Origin: an uncultured Clostridia bacterium
GTDB lineage: Bacteria; Bacillota; Clostridia; Oscillospirales; CAG-272
Length of the DNA: 64,000 bases
Direction: 5' to 3'
NCBI GenBank assembly: GCA_948466345.1
Contig: CAOKAC010000001.1
Location: 320,283-384,282, forward strand
Under the pieces are notes generated by a model. It saw nothing but the letters and a program-made list of their open reading frames with translations. It made no database searches and had not been told where the DNA came from. Both the position numbers and the translations under genes were made by a program. This document shows positions 1 to 7,666 of the stretch, in pieces; position 1 is the stretch's first letter; each line of letters opens with the position of its first letter.

Positions 1-1
1 T

Positions 2-1039
2 GTCAGTGGTATGCATGGCAAGTCCACCACCACATCAATGCTGGAAAAAGTATTTTCCGATGCAGGGACAGATCCTACTGTAAGCTGCGGCGCACGGATG
101 GTTAGCCAGAACAGCGCGCACCGAATCGGGGGAGAAAATTACTTTATTTTTGAAGCCTGCGAATATATGGATTCCTTTTTAGATTTTTACCCTACCATCG
201 CCATAATATTAAATATTGAAATGGACCATGTGGATTATTTCCATTCCATGGAACAAATTCACGCCTCTTTCCATAACTTTTTAGAGCGTACCGGTCCCGA
301 CGGCATCGCTCTTGTCAACTATGCGGACGACGATGTGATGCGTGCTGCCCAAGGATATTCCGGGAAATTGGTCACCTTTGGGGTGGAAGAACCTGAGGCA
401 GACTACTGCGCTGATACCATATCTTTTGAAAAGGGATGCGCCCGATTCAACATTCGGCATAAAAAAGAACTGCTGTGTACTGTATCCCTCCGTGTACCCG
501 GCGCCCACGCCGTGTGCGATGCGCTCGCCGCCGCCGCCGCCGCACATCTGTGTGGTATATCCGGCAAAGACATATCCCAAGCGCTTGCCTCTTTTCAGGG
601 ACTGGGACGGCGCATGGAACCCTGCGGACACGCCAAATGCGGCGCAGCTATCTATTCCGACTATGCACATCATCCTACAGAAATCGCCGCCAGTCTTTCC
701 GCCGCCGCGCAAATGGGTTTTGAACGGGTCTTTTGCGTATTCCAGCCCCATACCTATTCCAGAACCAGCCGGCTGTTTGATGACTTTGCGGACGCGCTCT
801 CCAAAATGCGGCAGGGAGAAATCGTGCTGGCCCCCATTTATTCCGCACGTGAAGTGAACACATACGGTGTCTCTGCGGAACGCCTTTCGGACGCGATTGT
901 TCAAAACGGAGCCGCATGTCGGTTTATTGCGCAAATTCAGGATATTGCCGCATATCTCAACGAACATGGCGGCGAAAAGGATATGTTTCTTATTATGGGG
1001 GCCGGAGATATTCCCAAGGTAGTCTCCTACCTGCAGTAA
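2..1039 (+). CDS. murC: UDP-N-acetylmuramate--L-alanine ligase, 5' end outside window
   Basis: Cytoplasmic peptidoglycan precursor ligase that joins L-alanine to UDP-MurNAc using ATP. The open frame runs in from the window edge. The first visible residues form the ATP-binding loop GMHGKSTTT, so roughly the first 110 residues of the usual ~450 are missing. The Mur ligase central domain follows, then the C-terminal domain with the MurC-characteristic DYAHHPTEI and FQPHTYSRT motifs. The end near residue 340 of the visible part (MGAGDI) is normal. It is followed by a hairpin and then the tRNA-Trp gene. The first methionine seen in the frame is inside the P-loop and is not the true start. Confidence 0.93.
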   Translation, partial: VSGMHGKSTTTSMLEKVFSDAGTDPTVSCGARMVSQNSAHRIGGENYFIFEACEYMDSFLDFYPTIAIILNIEMDHVDYFHSMEQIHASFHNFLERTGPDGIALVNYADDDVMRAAQGYSGKLVTFGVEEPEADYCADTISFEKGCARFNIRHKKELLCTVSLRVPGAHAVCDALAAAAAAHLCGISGKDISQALASFQGLGRRMEPCGHAKCGAAIYSDYAHHPTEIAASLSAAAQMGFERVFCVFQPHTYSRTSRLFDDFADALSKMRQGEIVLAPIYSAREVNTYGVSAERLSDAIVQNGAACRFIAQIQDIAAYLNEHGGEKDMFLIMGAGDIPKVVSYLQ

Positions 1040-1075
1040 GCAGCAGCGGATCGTATGAAGAAAATTTGGCGCCGC

Positions 1076-1116
1076 CCCAGTGCACGGACCTCTCGTGCAC
1101 TGGGAGATACTTTTAG
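1076..1116 (+). terminator. Hairpin after murC
   Basis: An 11-bp perfect stem (CCCAGTGCACG with CGTGCACTGGG, loop of 7) is followed by a short T-rich tract. It is positioned to end murC transcription before the tRNA promoter. The U-tract is weak, so efficiency is uncertain. Confidence 0.5.
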
Positions 1117-1137
1117 TAAAAAAATTTGCAAAAGCTA

Positions 1138-1166
1138 TTGCAAAATATACAGATTTATGCTAAAAT
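1138..1166 (+). promoter_or_regulatory. Promoter of tRNA-Trp
   Basis: TTGCAA and TAAAAT are separated by 17 bp, about 33 bp upstream of the tRNA. This SigA-type promoter is consistent with independent tRNA transcription. Confidence 0.55.
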
Positions 1167-1198
1167 ACGTACTGTTACCGCATTGCGGCAATCAATAT

Positions 1199-1274
1199 AG
1201 GGGTATAGCTCAGTTGGTAGAGCAGTGGTCTCCAAAACCACGTGTCCAGAGTTCGAGTCTTTGTGCCCCTGCCA
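1199..1274 (+). tRNA. tRNA-Trp (CCA anticodon)
   Basis: A complete 76-nt cloverleaf. The acceptor stem AGGGGTA pairs with TGCCCCT, the D arm holds GCTCAGTTGGTAGAGC, and the anticodon stem GTGGT/ACCAC encloses loop CTCCAAA with anticodon CCA. The T arm carries GTTCGAG, and G73-CCA is encoded. Its last 25 bases are duplicated at 7806-7830, marking it as the attachment site of the element that follows. The gene itself is intact. Confidence 0.96.
1250..1274 (+). repeat. attL: 3' end of tRNA-Trp
   Basis: The 25-bp 3' end of tRNA-Trp, from the T arm through CCA, recurs exactly at 7806-7830 in direct orientation. Sequence diverges on both sides, as expected for the core crossover region of a tyrosine-recombinase element. 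The tRNA-proximal copy keeps the tRNA functional. Confidence 0.9.
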
Positions 1275-1280
1275 AAAGGA

Positions 1281-1316
1281 AGTCCCATAAACATTAGGTT
1301 TATGGGACTTTTTCTT
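1281..1316 (+). terminator. Terminator just inside the element, after tRNA-Trp
   Basis: A 12-bp stem (AGTCCCATAAAC with GTTTATGGGACT) is followed by TTTTTC. It lies 7 bp inside the left end of the element and would replace the tRNA's native terminator, displaced to 7836-7868. Confidence 0.75.
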
Positions 1317-1329
1317 ATGCAAAAATAGC

Positions 1330-1381
1330 TTTTGACCCTTTGTTTTACCCTTTACAGCTTCATAAAGGGTCGAAAACATAG
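1330..1381 (+). repeat. Left copy of 52-bp subterminal direct repeat
   Basis: About 49 of 52 bases match 7667-7718 in the same orientation. Each copy holds a TGACCCTTT, a TTACCCTTT and an inverted AAAGGGTC. Position just inside each att copy and the repeated ACCCTTT units suggest arm-type binding sites for integrase or excisionase. The inverted part could alternatively form a hairpin. Confidence 0.7.
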
Positions 1382-1408
1382 TAAAAGCACTTTTCAACCG
1401 ATTCCCAA

Positions 1409-2001
1409 TCAGCTTATAATTCGTTGTATAAGTTGTATAAATTGTTCCATTCGGGATGCACTGTTCTTCCGCATTTGTTCTGTCACATGCCCATACACAT
1501 CCAGCGTGAAAGCTGCTGTATGGTGTCCCATATTTTCTTGTACAGTCTTTATATCGTCCCCTGCCTGTATTGACATAACTGCATAGGTGTGACGCAGATC
1601 ATGGAACCGCATGTCCGGCAAACCCATTTCAGTTACAATTGCCTTGAACCGTTTATGTATAGTCTTTGGTTTCATATGTCCGCCGAATTCATTTGTAAAT
1701 ACGATATTCTGGAATTCGCCTTGTTGCCATAGCTCATCCGCGGCAGTTCGTTCTTCTATTTGCTTGCGCAGCTGCTTTCCGAGAGCATCTATAACTGTAG
1801 GCGCAACGCTTATTGTACGGGATTTGTCATTTTTAGGTGTAGTAAAGTAGTAGGAACCGTCCGGAGACAACTGAAGCTGCTGTTTTACAGTTATGCTCCC
1901 GCGCATAAAGTCCACACAGTCCCATGTCAGCCTGATCAACTCACTTTTTCGTATACCTGTAACAGTGCAACAATATAGAGCAGCTCATATTTATCCCAAG
2001 G
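1409..2001 (-). pseudogene. Tyrosine integrase, C-terminal remnant with frameshift
   Basis: The open part (1409-1939) carries the catalytic domain of a phage/ICE tyrosine recombinase. A TGIRKSELIRLTWD segment just upstream in the same frame contains the first catalytic Arg, HDLRH gives the HxxR box, and LDVYGH gives the Tyr nucleophile. Further upstream the homology switches frame (PWDKYELLYIVALL is in another frame), as after loss of one base near 1960. It then stops at about 2001, where the next gene begins on the other strand. The arm-binding and core-binding domains, about 200 residues, are absent. I judge it a non-functional remnant; integration must date from before the deletion. Confidence 0.85.
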
Positions 2002-2011
2002 ATAGAACAAA

Positions 2012-2230
2012 ATGGAAACAAATCAAATCATTCGTGAAGAATTTCCGCTGCTTATGAGCGCTAAAGATCTCCAAAAAGTAGGGGTAACCAAAACTATGGC
2101 TTATCAACTGCTAAACAGAGAAGATATGCCTGTTGTATGTATTGGAGGCAGAAAATTCGTCAACCGAGACAAGTTTTTTCAATGGTTAGACGGACAAACA
2201 CTTGCAGCAGTGCATGACGAAAAGTCCTGA
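2012..2230 (+). CDS. Excisionase-like small HTH protein
   Basis: A 72-residue protein with a winged-helix/MerR-like helix-turn-helix (LLMSAKDLQKVGVTKTMAYQLL, then a wing ending VCIGGRKFVNRDKFFQWLD). This is the layout of element-encoded excisionase or DNA-binding proteins of the helix-turn-helix 17 type. It lies between the integrase remnant and the replication gene. The usual role would be recombination directionality or control of the replication module. Exact function is inferred from family and position only. Confidence 0.7.
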   Translation: METNQIIREEFPLLMSAKDLQKVGVTKTMAYQLLNREDMPVVCIGGRKFVNRDKFFQWLDGQTLAAVHDEKS

Positions 2231-2256
2231 TCTCTCCGAAACAGAGGAGGATATAC

Positions 2257-3021
2257 ATGGCAGAACGAAGAATGTTTTCAAAAACGGTAATAGACAGCGA
2301 CACCTTCCTGGATATGCCGCCGACAACGCAAAACCTGTACTTTCATTTGTCTATGCGGGCGGATGATGACGGCCTTGTAAATAATCCTAAGAAAATACAA
2401 AGAATGGTTGGTGCAAATGAGGACGATTTAAAACTGCTCCTTGCCAAAGGTTATATAATTGCTTTTGAAAGCGGAATCATAGTAATCAGGCATTGGAGAC
2501 TGCACAATTACATACGAAAAAACCGGTACAAAGGAACTGCCTGCAGGGATGAAATGCGCCTTTTGCATGCTACTGAAACCGGGGAATACGAACTGAAAAA
2601 TGATGCTTGGTTGCCAACTGGTATACCAAATGACATACCAACGGTATACCAAATGGAAACCCAGGTTAGGTTAGGTAAGGTTAGTATAGGTAAGGATAAT
2701 ATATTATGCGCACCGGATGAACCGGCACGCGAAACAAAACCTGAAAAGAAAGGATCTTCAACACCTAAAAAACCAAAAACCAGCAAACATAAATACGGCG
2801 AATATGAAAATGTATTGCTTAGTGACGGAGAACTGGACAAGCTGAAGAACCGTTTCCCTGACTATTTGGAAAGGATGGAACGATTGTCCGGTTATATCGC
2901 ATCCAAAGGAACAAAATACATGTCTCATTACGCGACAATATGCAACTGGGCAAAAAATGAAAAGCCGGGCGCAAGGGTCAAGATCAACCAGGCAATGACG
3001 GATCTCGACCACCTGTTTTAA
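2257..3021 (+). CDS. Replisome organiser-like replication initiation protein
   Basis: A 254-residue protein resembling Firmicute phage/ICE replisome organisers. The N-terminal part (about 1-110) has the DTFLDMPPTTQNLYFHLSMRADDDG-type start and a winged-helix region. A low-complexity Lys/Pro linker spans about 150-175. The C-terminal KYGEY...YLERMERL...YATICNWAKNE block is the small conserved tail of these proteins. A GGAGG ribosome site lies 9 bases before the ATG. It should bind an origin and load the helicase with a DnaC-type loader, whose gene follows but is broken. Iteron-like repeats inside this gene (2620-2695) suggest an internal origin. Confidence 0.75.
   Translation: MAERRMFSKTVIDSDTFLDMPPTTQNLYFHLSMRADDDGLVNNPKKIQRMVGANEDDLKLLLAKGYIIAFESGIIVIRHWRLHNYIRKNRYKGTACRDEMRLLHATETGEYELKNDAWLPTGIPNDIPTVYQMETQVRLGKVSIGKDNILCAPDEPARETKPEKKGSSTPKKPKTSKHKYGEYENVLLSDGELDKLKNRFPDYLERMERLSGYIASKGTKYMSHYATICNWAKNEKPGARVKINQAMTDLDHLF
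2620..2695 (+). repeat. Iteron-like repeats inside the replication gene
   Basis: GGTATACCAAATG occurs at 2620-2632 and 2643-2655, with a related ACATACCA between them, giving three units at about 11-12 bp spacing. Next comes a run of GGTTA/GGTAA units (2662-2695) and then an A+T-rich stretch (ATAATATATTATG). This layout resembles phage origins lying inside initiator genes. It is inference; the repeats also encode protein. Confidence 0.5.
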
Positions 3022-3032
3022 GGAGGGCGCAT

Positions 3033-3606
3033 ATGGATATGCATGCAATCATCGGCACAATTGCCGAAAGAGTACCCACTGTACCCGATCCGACCGATTA
3101 TGTAGGGGATGACGGACTTATATATTGCGGACATTGTAACGTAGCGAAAGAAACAATTCTTGATTTCGGTTTTATGAAACGGAAAGTATGGTGCATCTGC
3201 AACTGCGGGAAGCAAAGACGGGATGCAAATGGAACGTCCGTGCCTTGTTACCAGCTTCACAAGAATTGCACACAAATTAAACGATCAAAGGTACGGCAAA
3301 CAAGACTATTTGGACAACCTTAACACTTTTGATTTGCTTGTAATAGATGATCTTGGAGCAGAGGAATACATGCAGGAAATTGTATTTGATGTTATCAACA
3401 CCCGATATAATTCCGGAAAGCCTTTTATTATAACGACCAATCTCACCATAGAGGAAATCAAAAAGCCTGCTGAATTAAGCAACGCAAGAATATATGACCG
3501 TATATTGGAACGATGCACGCCAATAGAAGCGAACGGCGCAAGCAGACGAAGAATCAAAGCGGCAAACGATTATTATGAAACGCAGAAAAAGCTCGGGCTG
3601 ATATAA
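3033..3606 (+). pseudogene. DnaC-like helicase loader, Walker A deleted and frameshifted
   Basis: Two frames together make a DnaC/IstB-type AAA+ loader. The first (from 3033) has the Cys-rich N-terminal part with CGHC and CICNCGKQRRD. The second (from about 3223) starts inside the ATPase core at RPCLVTSF and has Walker B LLVIDDLGAE, the IITTN sensor and the C-terminal RILERC box. The stretch that should hold the Walker A P-loop (GxxGTGKT) is absent and the frame changes at the junction near 3220-3235. This fits a single internal deletion. The product cannot bind ATP normally. A GAGAGGGC/GCCCTCTC hairpin follows at 3611-3631. Confidence 0.8.
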
Positions 3607-3700
3607 AAAAGAGAGGGCGTGCGTGCCCTCTCCCGGTTCACAGATCTGTAAGCTGGATCCGTCTTTTTGTATATTATACGAAAGGCGGATCAGAAAGTCA

Positions 3701-4340
3701 ATGACAAACGAAGAACTGGCAATGCGCAGCCACAGGCGTTACACAGGATGATATCTTTCAGGAATGCTTTTTTGTCATGCTGCGTGCTGTGGATGCATAT
3801 AACCCGAATGCAGGCTATGCATTCAATACGTATATCAAATACCACCTAAAAAACGTAGTAAACGGGCTTTTGGGATTTCGGACAGCAGGGCAGCGATATG
3901 CACCGCTCAACACTTGTACAAGTCTGGAAATAGATATTGCAGGAGAGGGAGACGAGGGGCTGCGGCTAGAAGATATGATAGAGGATCTAGAAGGAGCAGA
4001 ACCCTTTGAAGCTGTAGAACAGTCCCTGATGTATGAGGAACTGTATAAGGCGGTAAACGTTCTCCCGGATCAGAAACGGCAAATCGTCTGGTATCATTTT
4101 CTCCATGAAATCCCATTAAAGGACTGCGTGCAGCTTTTACACATGCACACAACAGGCAATACATTCCGGATAAAGCAAGAAGCATTACGCGCACTCAGGC
4201 GGGATCCAAGGATTTTGAATATGGCGGAATATTATAGCAACGGGCTGAAGCATACCAGACTGGCATTTTTCAGGGACACAGGTACAAGCAGCGTGGAAGC
4301 AGCAGCGATCAAGCATCTGGACAGGGGTGCATACACTTGA
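3701..4340 (+). pseudogene. Element-encoded sigma-70-like factor, broken near the N-terminus
   Basis: A short N-terminal piece, MTNEELAMRSH, starts at 3701. The protein resumes in another frame as GVTQDDIFQECFFVMLRAVDAYNP, continuing through region-2-like sequence (AFNTYIKYHLKN) and a region-4-like part (LPDQKRQIVWYHFLHEIPLKDC). The join near 3740 fits an internal deletion that removed part of region 1/2. The downstream frame is open from 3777, so a shortened protein could be made. Similar small sigma-like proteins control late or transfer genes in phages and ICEs. I treat it as a decayed gene. Confidence 0.65.
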
Positions 4341-4982
4341 ATGATTTTTAATAATCCGGTGGATTACAAATAGTAATTTCCGGAGCTCTATAAAAACGCG
4401 CGCGTGCCCCCCCAGTATGTGTCTACAGGGTGAGGGCAAGGGAACTGTTTAGGGTTCCTCTCTTTCACAGAAAAGGATTTTTACCCCTTTTTGATTTTTA
4501 AAAACTGCATGTTTTGCAATCCGGAGGTTAAAATAATTTTAAATGCACTGTATGTTTTTGCGTATCTGCACATAAATCAGGGCATATTTTGCACCGATAA
4601 AAGGGTATCCAACAACGCGGTTTATATAACAAATATCCCCCTCTCTGTATATTTACAAAGAGGGGGATATTTATTTTAGTTTACACTTGTATCGGCACAA
4701 AAATGGTACAATTCCGATACATAAATGCCCTATGATATCCGGCATTTCCGGCACCCTAAAAAGGGATAGAAACCAATTTGTTTCTATCTGACAGAACGAT
4801 TCTTTCGGTTTGCTTATCCTCTTTCGCCACTTTTGGCGAATCTTCATGCCCATAAGTGGGCACATAGAACCGTATAGGAGACTGCCGCACCTAAGTCATA
4901 CAAACACTTATGCACAATATTCCAATGCACAATTTTATGCCGACTTGTTGGAACGGTGGCGAGTCCGTCCCTCTCTTTGAAG
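4341..4982. other. 640-bp gap without a supportable gene
   Basis: No frame here has both a ribosome site and a family resemblance; the short ORFs have mixed composition. A strong terminator lies at 4632-4676. The rest is probably leftover element sequence after deletions, in line with the neighbouring broken genes. Confidence 0.6.
4632..4676 (+). terminator. Strong hairpin terminator
   Basis: AATATCCCCCTCT pairs with AGAGGGGGATATT around a 14-nt loop, and TTATTTT follows. It would end rightward transcription from the replication/sigma module and sits in the gap before the leftward Fic module. Confidence 0.7.
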
Positions 4983-5381
4983 TTACTCATCCTCCAGCAT
5001 CATATCAAAATGCCGTTTATACCGTTTCGGTATTTTAATATCACACAAATAACCCATTTCAGAAAGAAATTCAGAAATAGCGCTGATTCCGTCACGATAG
5101 AACGCTTTAATCCGCCGATCTTTATACGGAATGTTTTTATAATCCTGGGGACAAATAAACGTCCAGTCTGCCCCATCCTTGTCAAATATAATCCGAAAGA
5201 ACCGATCAATTTCTGTTCCGGTATATCCAACCTTGCGCAGCAGTATGTGATGTTCTACGCCCACATCCAGATGACTGACATATGCTTCTTTGCTGTCAAA
5301 GGAAATCACAGCCATTAACGGTTCGTTTTTATCTATTGCATCCTTAACGCTTTCCTGCTCGTCATATCGTGTTATATTCAT
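4983..5381 (-). CDS. Unknown 132-residue protein downstream of Fic
   Basis: Not recognised. Start chosen at the ATG at 5381, preceded by GGAGG with 5-base spacing; an upstream in-frame start gives 13 residues with no ribosome site. The protein (MNITRYDEQESVKDAID...) is soluble, mixed alpha/beta in appearance and rich in charged and aromatic residues. It has no signal peptide, membrane segment or known motif. It follows the Fic gene in the same direction, separated by a perfect 9-bp inverted repeat. Position makes a role with the Fic module possible, for example immunity or a cargo function, but that is only inference. Confidence 0.6.
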   Translation of the reverse strand: MNITRYDEQESVKDAIDKNEPLMAVISFDSKEAYVSHLDVGVEHHILLRKVGYTGTEIDRFFRIIFDKDGADWTFICPQDYKNIPYKDRRIKAFYRDGISAISEFLSEMGYLCDIKIPKRYKRHFDMMLEDE

Positions 5382-5402
5382 GATTCCTCCATGCCATTTC
5401 GA

Positions 5403-5422
5403 TTTTGTTGACCTCAACAAAA
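5403..5422. repeat. Perfect 9-bp inverted repeat between Fic and the unknown gene
   Basis: TTTTGTTGA and TCAACAAAA are separated by CC. It lies 21 bp before the start of the 132-residue ORF. It could be an operator or a small hairpin; there is no good U-tract. Confidence 0.5.
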
Positions 5423-5443
5423 TGATACATTGCTGCTCGCCAC

Positions 5444-6109
5444 CTATAGCTGTATTCCCTGTATGGCGTTTTCGTATAGGAACGCTTTAAAATTCCCACC
5501 CTCTCCCGTGTTGTAATAGTCAAGCAGCAATATGTTGAAATGTTCCATATGCTTATCTGTAATGGTCAGTATTCCTGCTCCTGCCGATACAAGGATTTTA
5601 TTTGCTACCGTCATGCTTGTACGTTTGTTTCCGTCCCAGAATAGCTGCCCTCTCACTCCCCACAGGAACACATCCAGCGCTTTTTCTGTAGCAGAGATAT
5701 CTTTCTCCATGATCGCATGTAATTCCTGTTCTACGATCTCTTTTACGGGTACAGGTGGCATGTAATCCGTGCCGGATATACCTACGGTACCTGTACGCAA
5801 TGTGCCCCATGCAAGAGCTTCATTTCTGGCTATATGCTCATTCAATTTGCAGATATATGCTAAATTCAAGGATTCGTCCACCGTATTAAGCAGGTACTTC
5901 CATGCATCCCGCATATTCATAATTGCCTGTATGTCATCCAATTGCACATTTGGCACATTGACCCCATTCAATATGGTTTTCGTTTGCGGGAAAGTAACAG
6001 CGCGGTTTTCCATACGCATTCCGCAATACACATTTTCGTCCCACTTTTTTTTGGCAAGGAAAATGCTTTGCTCCGATGTAAGGCTGTATTTATCGGGGTA
6101 ATTATTCAT
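5444..6109 (-). CDS. Fic-domain protein with altered catalytic motif
   Basis: A 221-residue Fic/DOC-family protein. Fic enzymes transfer AMP or other phosphate-containing groups to target proteins. The motif region near residue 150 reads GQLFWDGNKRTS. It fits the HxFx[D/E]GNxRT pattern except that the catalytic His position is Gln. A possible antitoxin-like or flap segment lies around GTVGISGTDYMPP. The start at 6109 overlaps the stop of the upstream ribbon-helix-helix gene by 4 nt (ATGA), so the two are translationally coupled like a toxin-antitoxin pair. The His-to-Gln change suggests a different or absent AMPylation activity. I recall this variant from other element-borne Fic proteins but cannot verify that here. 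Confidence 0.8.
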   Translation of the reverse strand: MNNYPDKYSLTSEQSIFLAKKKWDENVYCGMRMENRAVTFPQTKTILNGVNVPNVQLDDIQAIMNMRDAWKYLLNTVDESLNLAYICKLNEHIARNEALAWGTLRTGTVGISGTDYMPPVPVKEIVEQELHAIMEKDISATEKALDVFLWGVRGQLFWDGNKRTSMTVANKILVSAGAGILTITDKHMEHFNILLLDYYNTGEGGNFKAFLYENAIQGIQL

Positions 6110-6309
6110 GTGTCCTGTCCCTCTCCATGGTTTTTCCTTATACATTCTTGTACGTATTCCTTTAAAAGGGTATTGGAAGTTTTATTTTGTTTCTTAGCGA
6201 ACTCTTTAAACGCTTCCGCTTCATGTCGATATACTTTGCATCCCAATGTGGTCATGTTTTCTTTATCCCATTTTTGATTTGCTCTCTTTTGTGATTCGCT
6301 TACTGCCAT
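6106..6309 (-). CDS. Small ribbon-helix-helix-type protein, candidate antitoxin
   Basis: A 67-residue protein beginning MAVSESQKRANQKWDKEN, with a predicted strand (TTLGCKVYR) followed by two helices. This resembles MetJ/Arc-type DNA-binding antitoxins found in ICEs. The start at 6309 is chosen for its GAGGTG ribosome site; a longer in-frame start exists at 6354. It sits between the XRE gene and Fic and overlaps Fic by 4 nt. Likely role: autoregulation and/or neutralising Fic. Family assignment rests on layout rather than a firm motif. Confidence 0.65.
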   Translation of the reverse strand: MAVSESQKRANQKWDKENMTTLGCKVYRHEAEAFKEFAKKQNKTSNTLLKEYVQECIRKNHGEGQDT

Positions 6310-6331
6310 TTTGTACACCTCGATTATAGGA

Positions 6332-6550
6332 TTATATTTCTTCTCCGGTGTCATTCATTTTAAAACTTGCAATAAAAGTACAATCTAATGCAGTTGCAAT
6401 TTCAAGTATATCCTTTTCTGTAAAATTGTCTCGGCTCATTTTATTTGACATATTTTGCCTTGATTGTCCTGTCCTTTCGGCAAGCTGTGCAAGCGTCATG
6501 TTTCTACGCTTTAAAATTATTTTTATTTTTTCACCCATAGTTAGTGCCAT
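6332..6550 (-). CDS. XRE-family repressor
   Basis: A 72-residue Cro/CI-type helix-turn-helix protein: GEKIKIILKRRNMTLAQLAERTGQSRQNMSNKM, then a short C-terminal strand. An AAGGAGTG ribosome site precedes the ATG at 6550. It is divergent from the 89-residue protein/ImmA side of the element, with back-to-back promoters sharing the block TTAGTGTATAAT. Together with the ImmA-type protease it resembles the ImmR/ImmA switch of ICEBs1-like elements. It probably represses both promoters. Confidence 0.85.
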   Translation of the reverse strand: MALTMGEKIKIILKRRNMTLAQLAERTGQSRQNMSNKMSRDNFTEKDILEIATALDCTFIASFKMNDTGEEI

Positions 6551-6574
6551 ATTACCACTCCTTTCAATGTGTCA

Positions 6575-6603
6575 ATTATACACTAAAAGATGTATATAGT
6601 CAA
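6575..6603 (-). promoter_or_regulatory. Leftward promoter of XRE-RHH-Fic operon
   Basis: On the minus strand TTGACT and TATAAT are 17 bp apart. The -10 is embedded in TTAGTGTATAAT, the same 12 bases found at the divergent promoter, and TGACAC follows. This shared block is a candidate operator. Confidence 0.8.
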
Positions 6604-6643
6604 GGATATTTATAAAAATAAATCAAAAAGTTACAAATATCCA

Positions 6644-6672
6644 TTGACATTTGACACGAATTAGTGTATAAT
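6644..6672 (+). promoter_or_regulatory. Rightward promoter of 89-aa protein/ImmA operon
   Basis: Perfect TTGACA and TATAAT at 17-bp spacing, with TTAGTG directly before the -10 and TTGACAC in the spacer. It mirrors the divergent promoter about 40 bp away, so one repressor could bind both. Confidence 0.85.
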
Positions 6673-6804
6673 AAGGGCGCAAGGTAAAGGGAAGCCAGAA
6701 ACAAAGAATGCCACATAAGAACGGGAATGGATAAGAAAAGCATATGCGAGATAAACTTAAAGCCGCCCGCCGCTTCACCAAATCAAAAAAAGGAGAACAT
6801 CACC

Positions 6805-7074
6805 ATGAACACAAACGAACTCAAAAGCACAGTGAAGAATTTGCGGAAATTCAAGCGCACGCTGGAAGAACTGCAAACAGAGATTGCAAGCCTTGAGGAT
6901 CAGATCAAGGCACAAATGGGAAACTGTGAGGAAATCACAACCGGCGAATACAAGATCACGTATATACGGGTAAAATCTTCTCGGCTGGATAGTGCAGCGT
7001 TAAAAAAGGAACTGCCGGGCATTGCCCAGAGGTATACAATCCCTACAGAATACCGCAGATTTGCGATTGTATGA
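6805..7074 (+). CDS. Unknown 89-residue coiled-coil protein of the element
   Basis: Not recognised. Start chosen at the ATG at 6805, which has AAGGAG upstream; the longer frame from 6727 lacks a ribosome site. The N-terminal half (LKSTVKNLRKFKRTLEELQTEIASLEDQI) is a clear coiled-coil helix. The C-terminal half looks like a small beta domain (EYKITYIRVKSSRLD). It is the first gene after the regulated rightward promoter, so it may be an early or induced function of the element. Confidence 0.6.
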   Translation: MNTNELKSTVKNLRKFKRTLEELQTEIASLEDQIKAQMGNCEEITTGEYKITYIRVKSSRLDSAALKKELPGIAQRYTIPTEYRRFAIV

Positions 7075-7173
7075 CAGGGATCATGCATCAATACCCGTAT
7101 AACGCTTAAAAAACGGCATTTAAATGCGATTTTAGATCTTATCAACAGGAGAAAACCACATCAAAACAAAACA

Positions 7174-7614
7174 TTGAAAACTTTGCCTGTTTTAATTAAA
7201 TTACAGACATTGACGAATTTGGACTACAAAACATCAAAAGGAATAAGTGTGACTACAATGGATATCTTAAACAAAATATGCAAGGATCAGGGGATTATTG
7301 TGAAAGGTTTTTCAGAAGAAATCGCACAGGATATTTGCAAAAGTCTGACGAAGGGTGACAGCTGCGGTAAAGCATATGCAATTCATGTGACTGGTAAAGG
7401 AGAGGGCATAAATATAATTTTTTATGACGATACTGCCCCACTGTGGAAGCAACGCGAACTGATTGCCCATGAAGTCGGACATATCATAATGGGGCATTTG
7501 GAAGAGCATTGCCCTCTCTCCTCGGAGCAATGCGAAACAGAAGCTATTGTATTCGATGCGGTATTTATTGCGCTGATGCTGTTTACTCAATATGGTGGTT
7601 TTGATCGTCACTGA
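7174..7614 (+). CDS. ImmA/IrrE-family zinc protease
   Basis: A 146-residue protein with the zinc-protease motif HEVGHIIMGH near residue 110 and the downstream Glu-rich helix (ETEAIVF), the ImmA/IrrE (M78) layout. In ICEBs1-type elements ImmA cleaves the ImmR repressor to trigger excision. The XRE repressor nearby is the obvious candidate substrate. The start is a TTG at 7174 with a moderate ribosome site (CAGGAG) about 20 bases upstream, so the exact start is uncertain. Confidence 0.85.
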   Translation: MKTLPVLIKLQTLTNLDYKTSKGISVTTMDILNKICKDQGIIVKGFSEEIAQDICKSLTKGDSCGKAYAIHVTGKGEGINIIFYDDTAPLWKQRELIAHEVGHIIMGHLEEHCPLSSEQCETEAIVFDAVFIALMLFTQYGGFDRH

Positions 7615-7666
7615 AGAAGTTTCACACAATCTATAAGTTATGCTTCTGACCCTTATAAAAGCTATG

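Noticed and set aside
2662..2695. GGTTA/GGTAA run considered as a CRISPR or tandem-repeat array
   Set aside because: Units are too short and irregular and lie within a coding frame. No CRISPR repeat-spacer structure was seen anywhere in the window.
4491..4679. Open frame of 62 codons in the element gap
   Set aside because: It ends in a terminator hairpin, has no family resemblance and lies in a region that looks degraded.
4671..4865. Leftward 64-codon frame in the same gap
   Set aside because: It overlaps the terminator and the composition changes midway; nothing recognisable.
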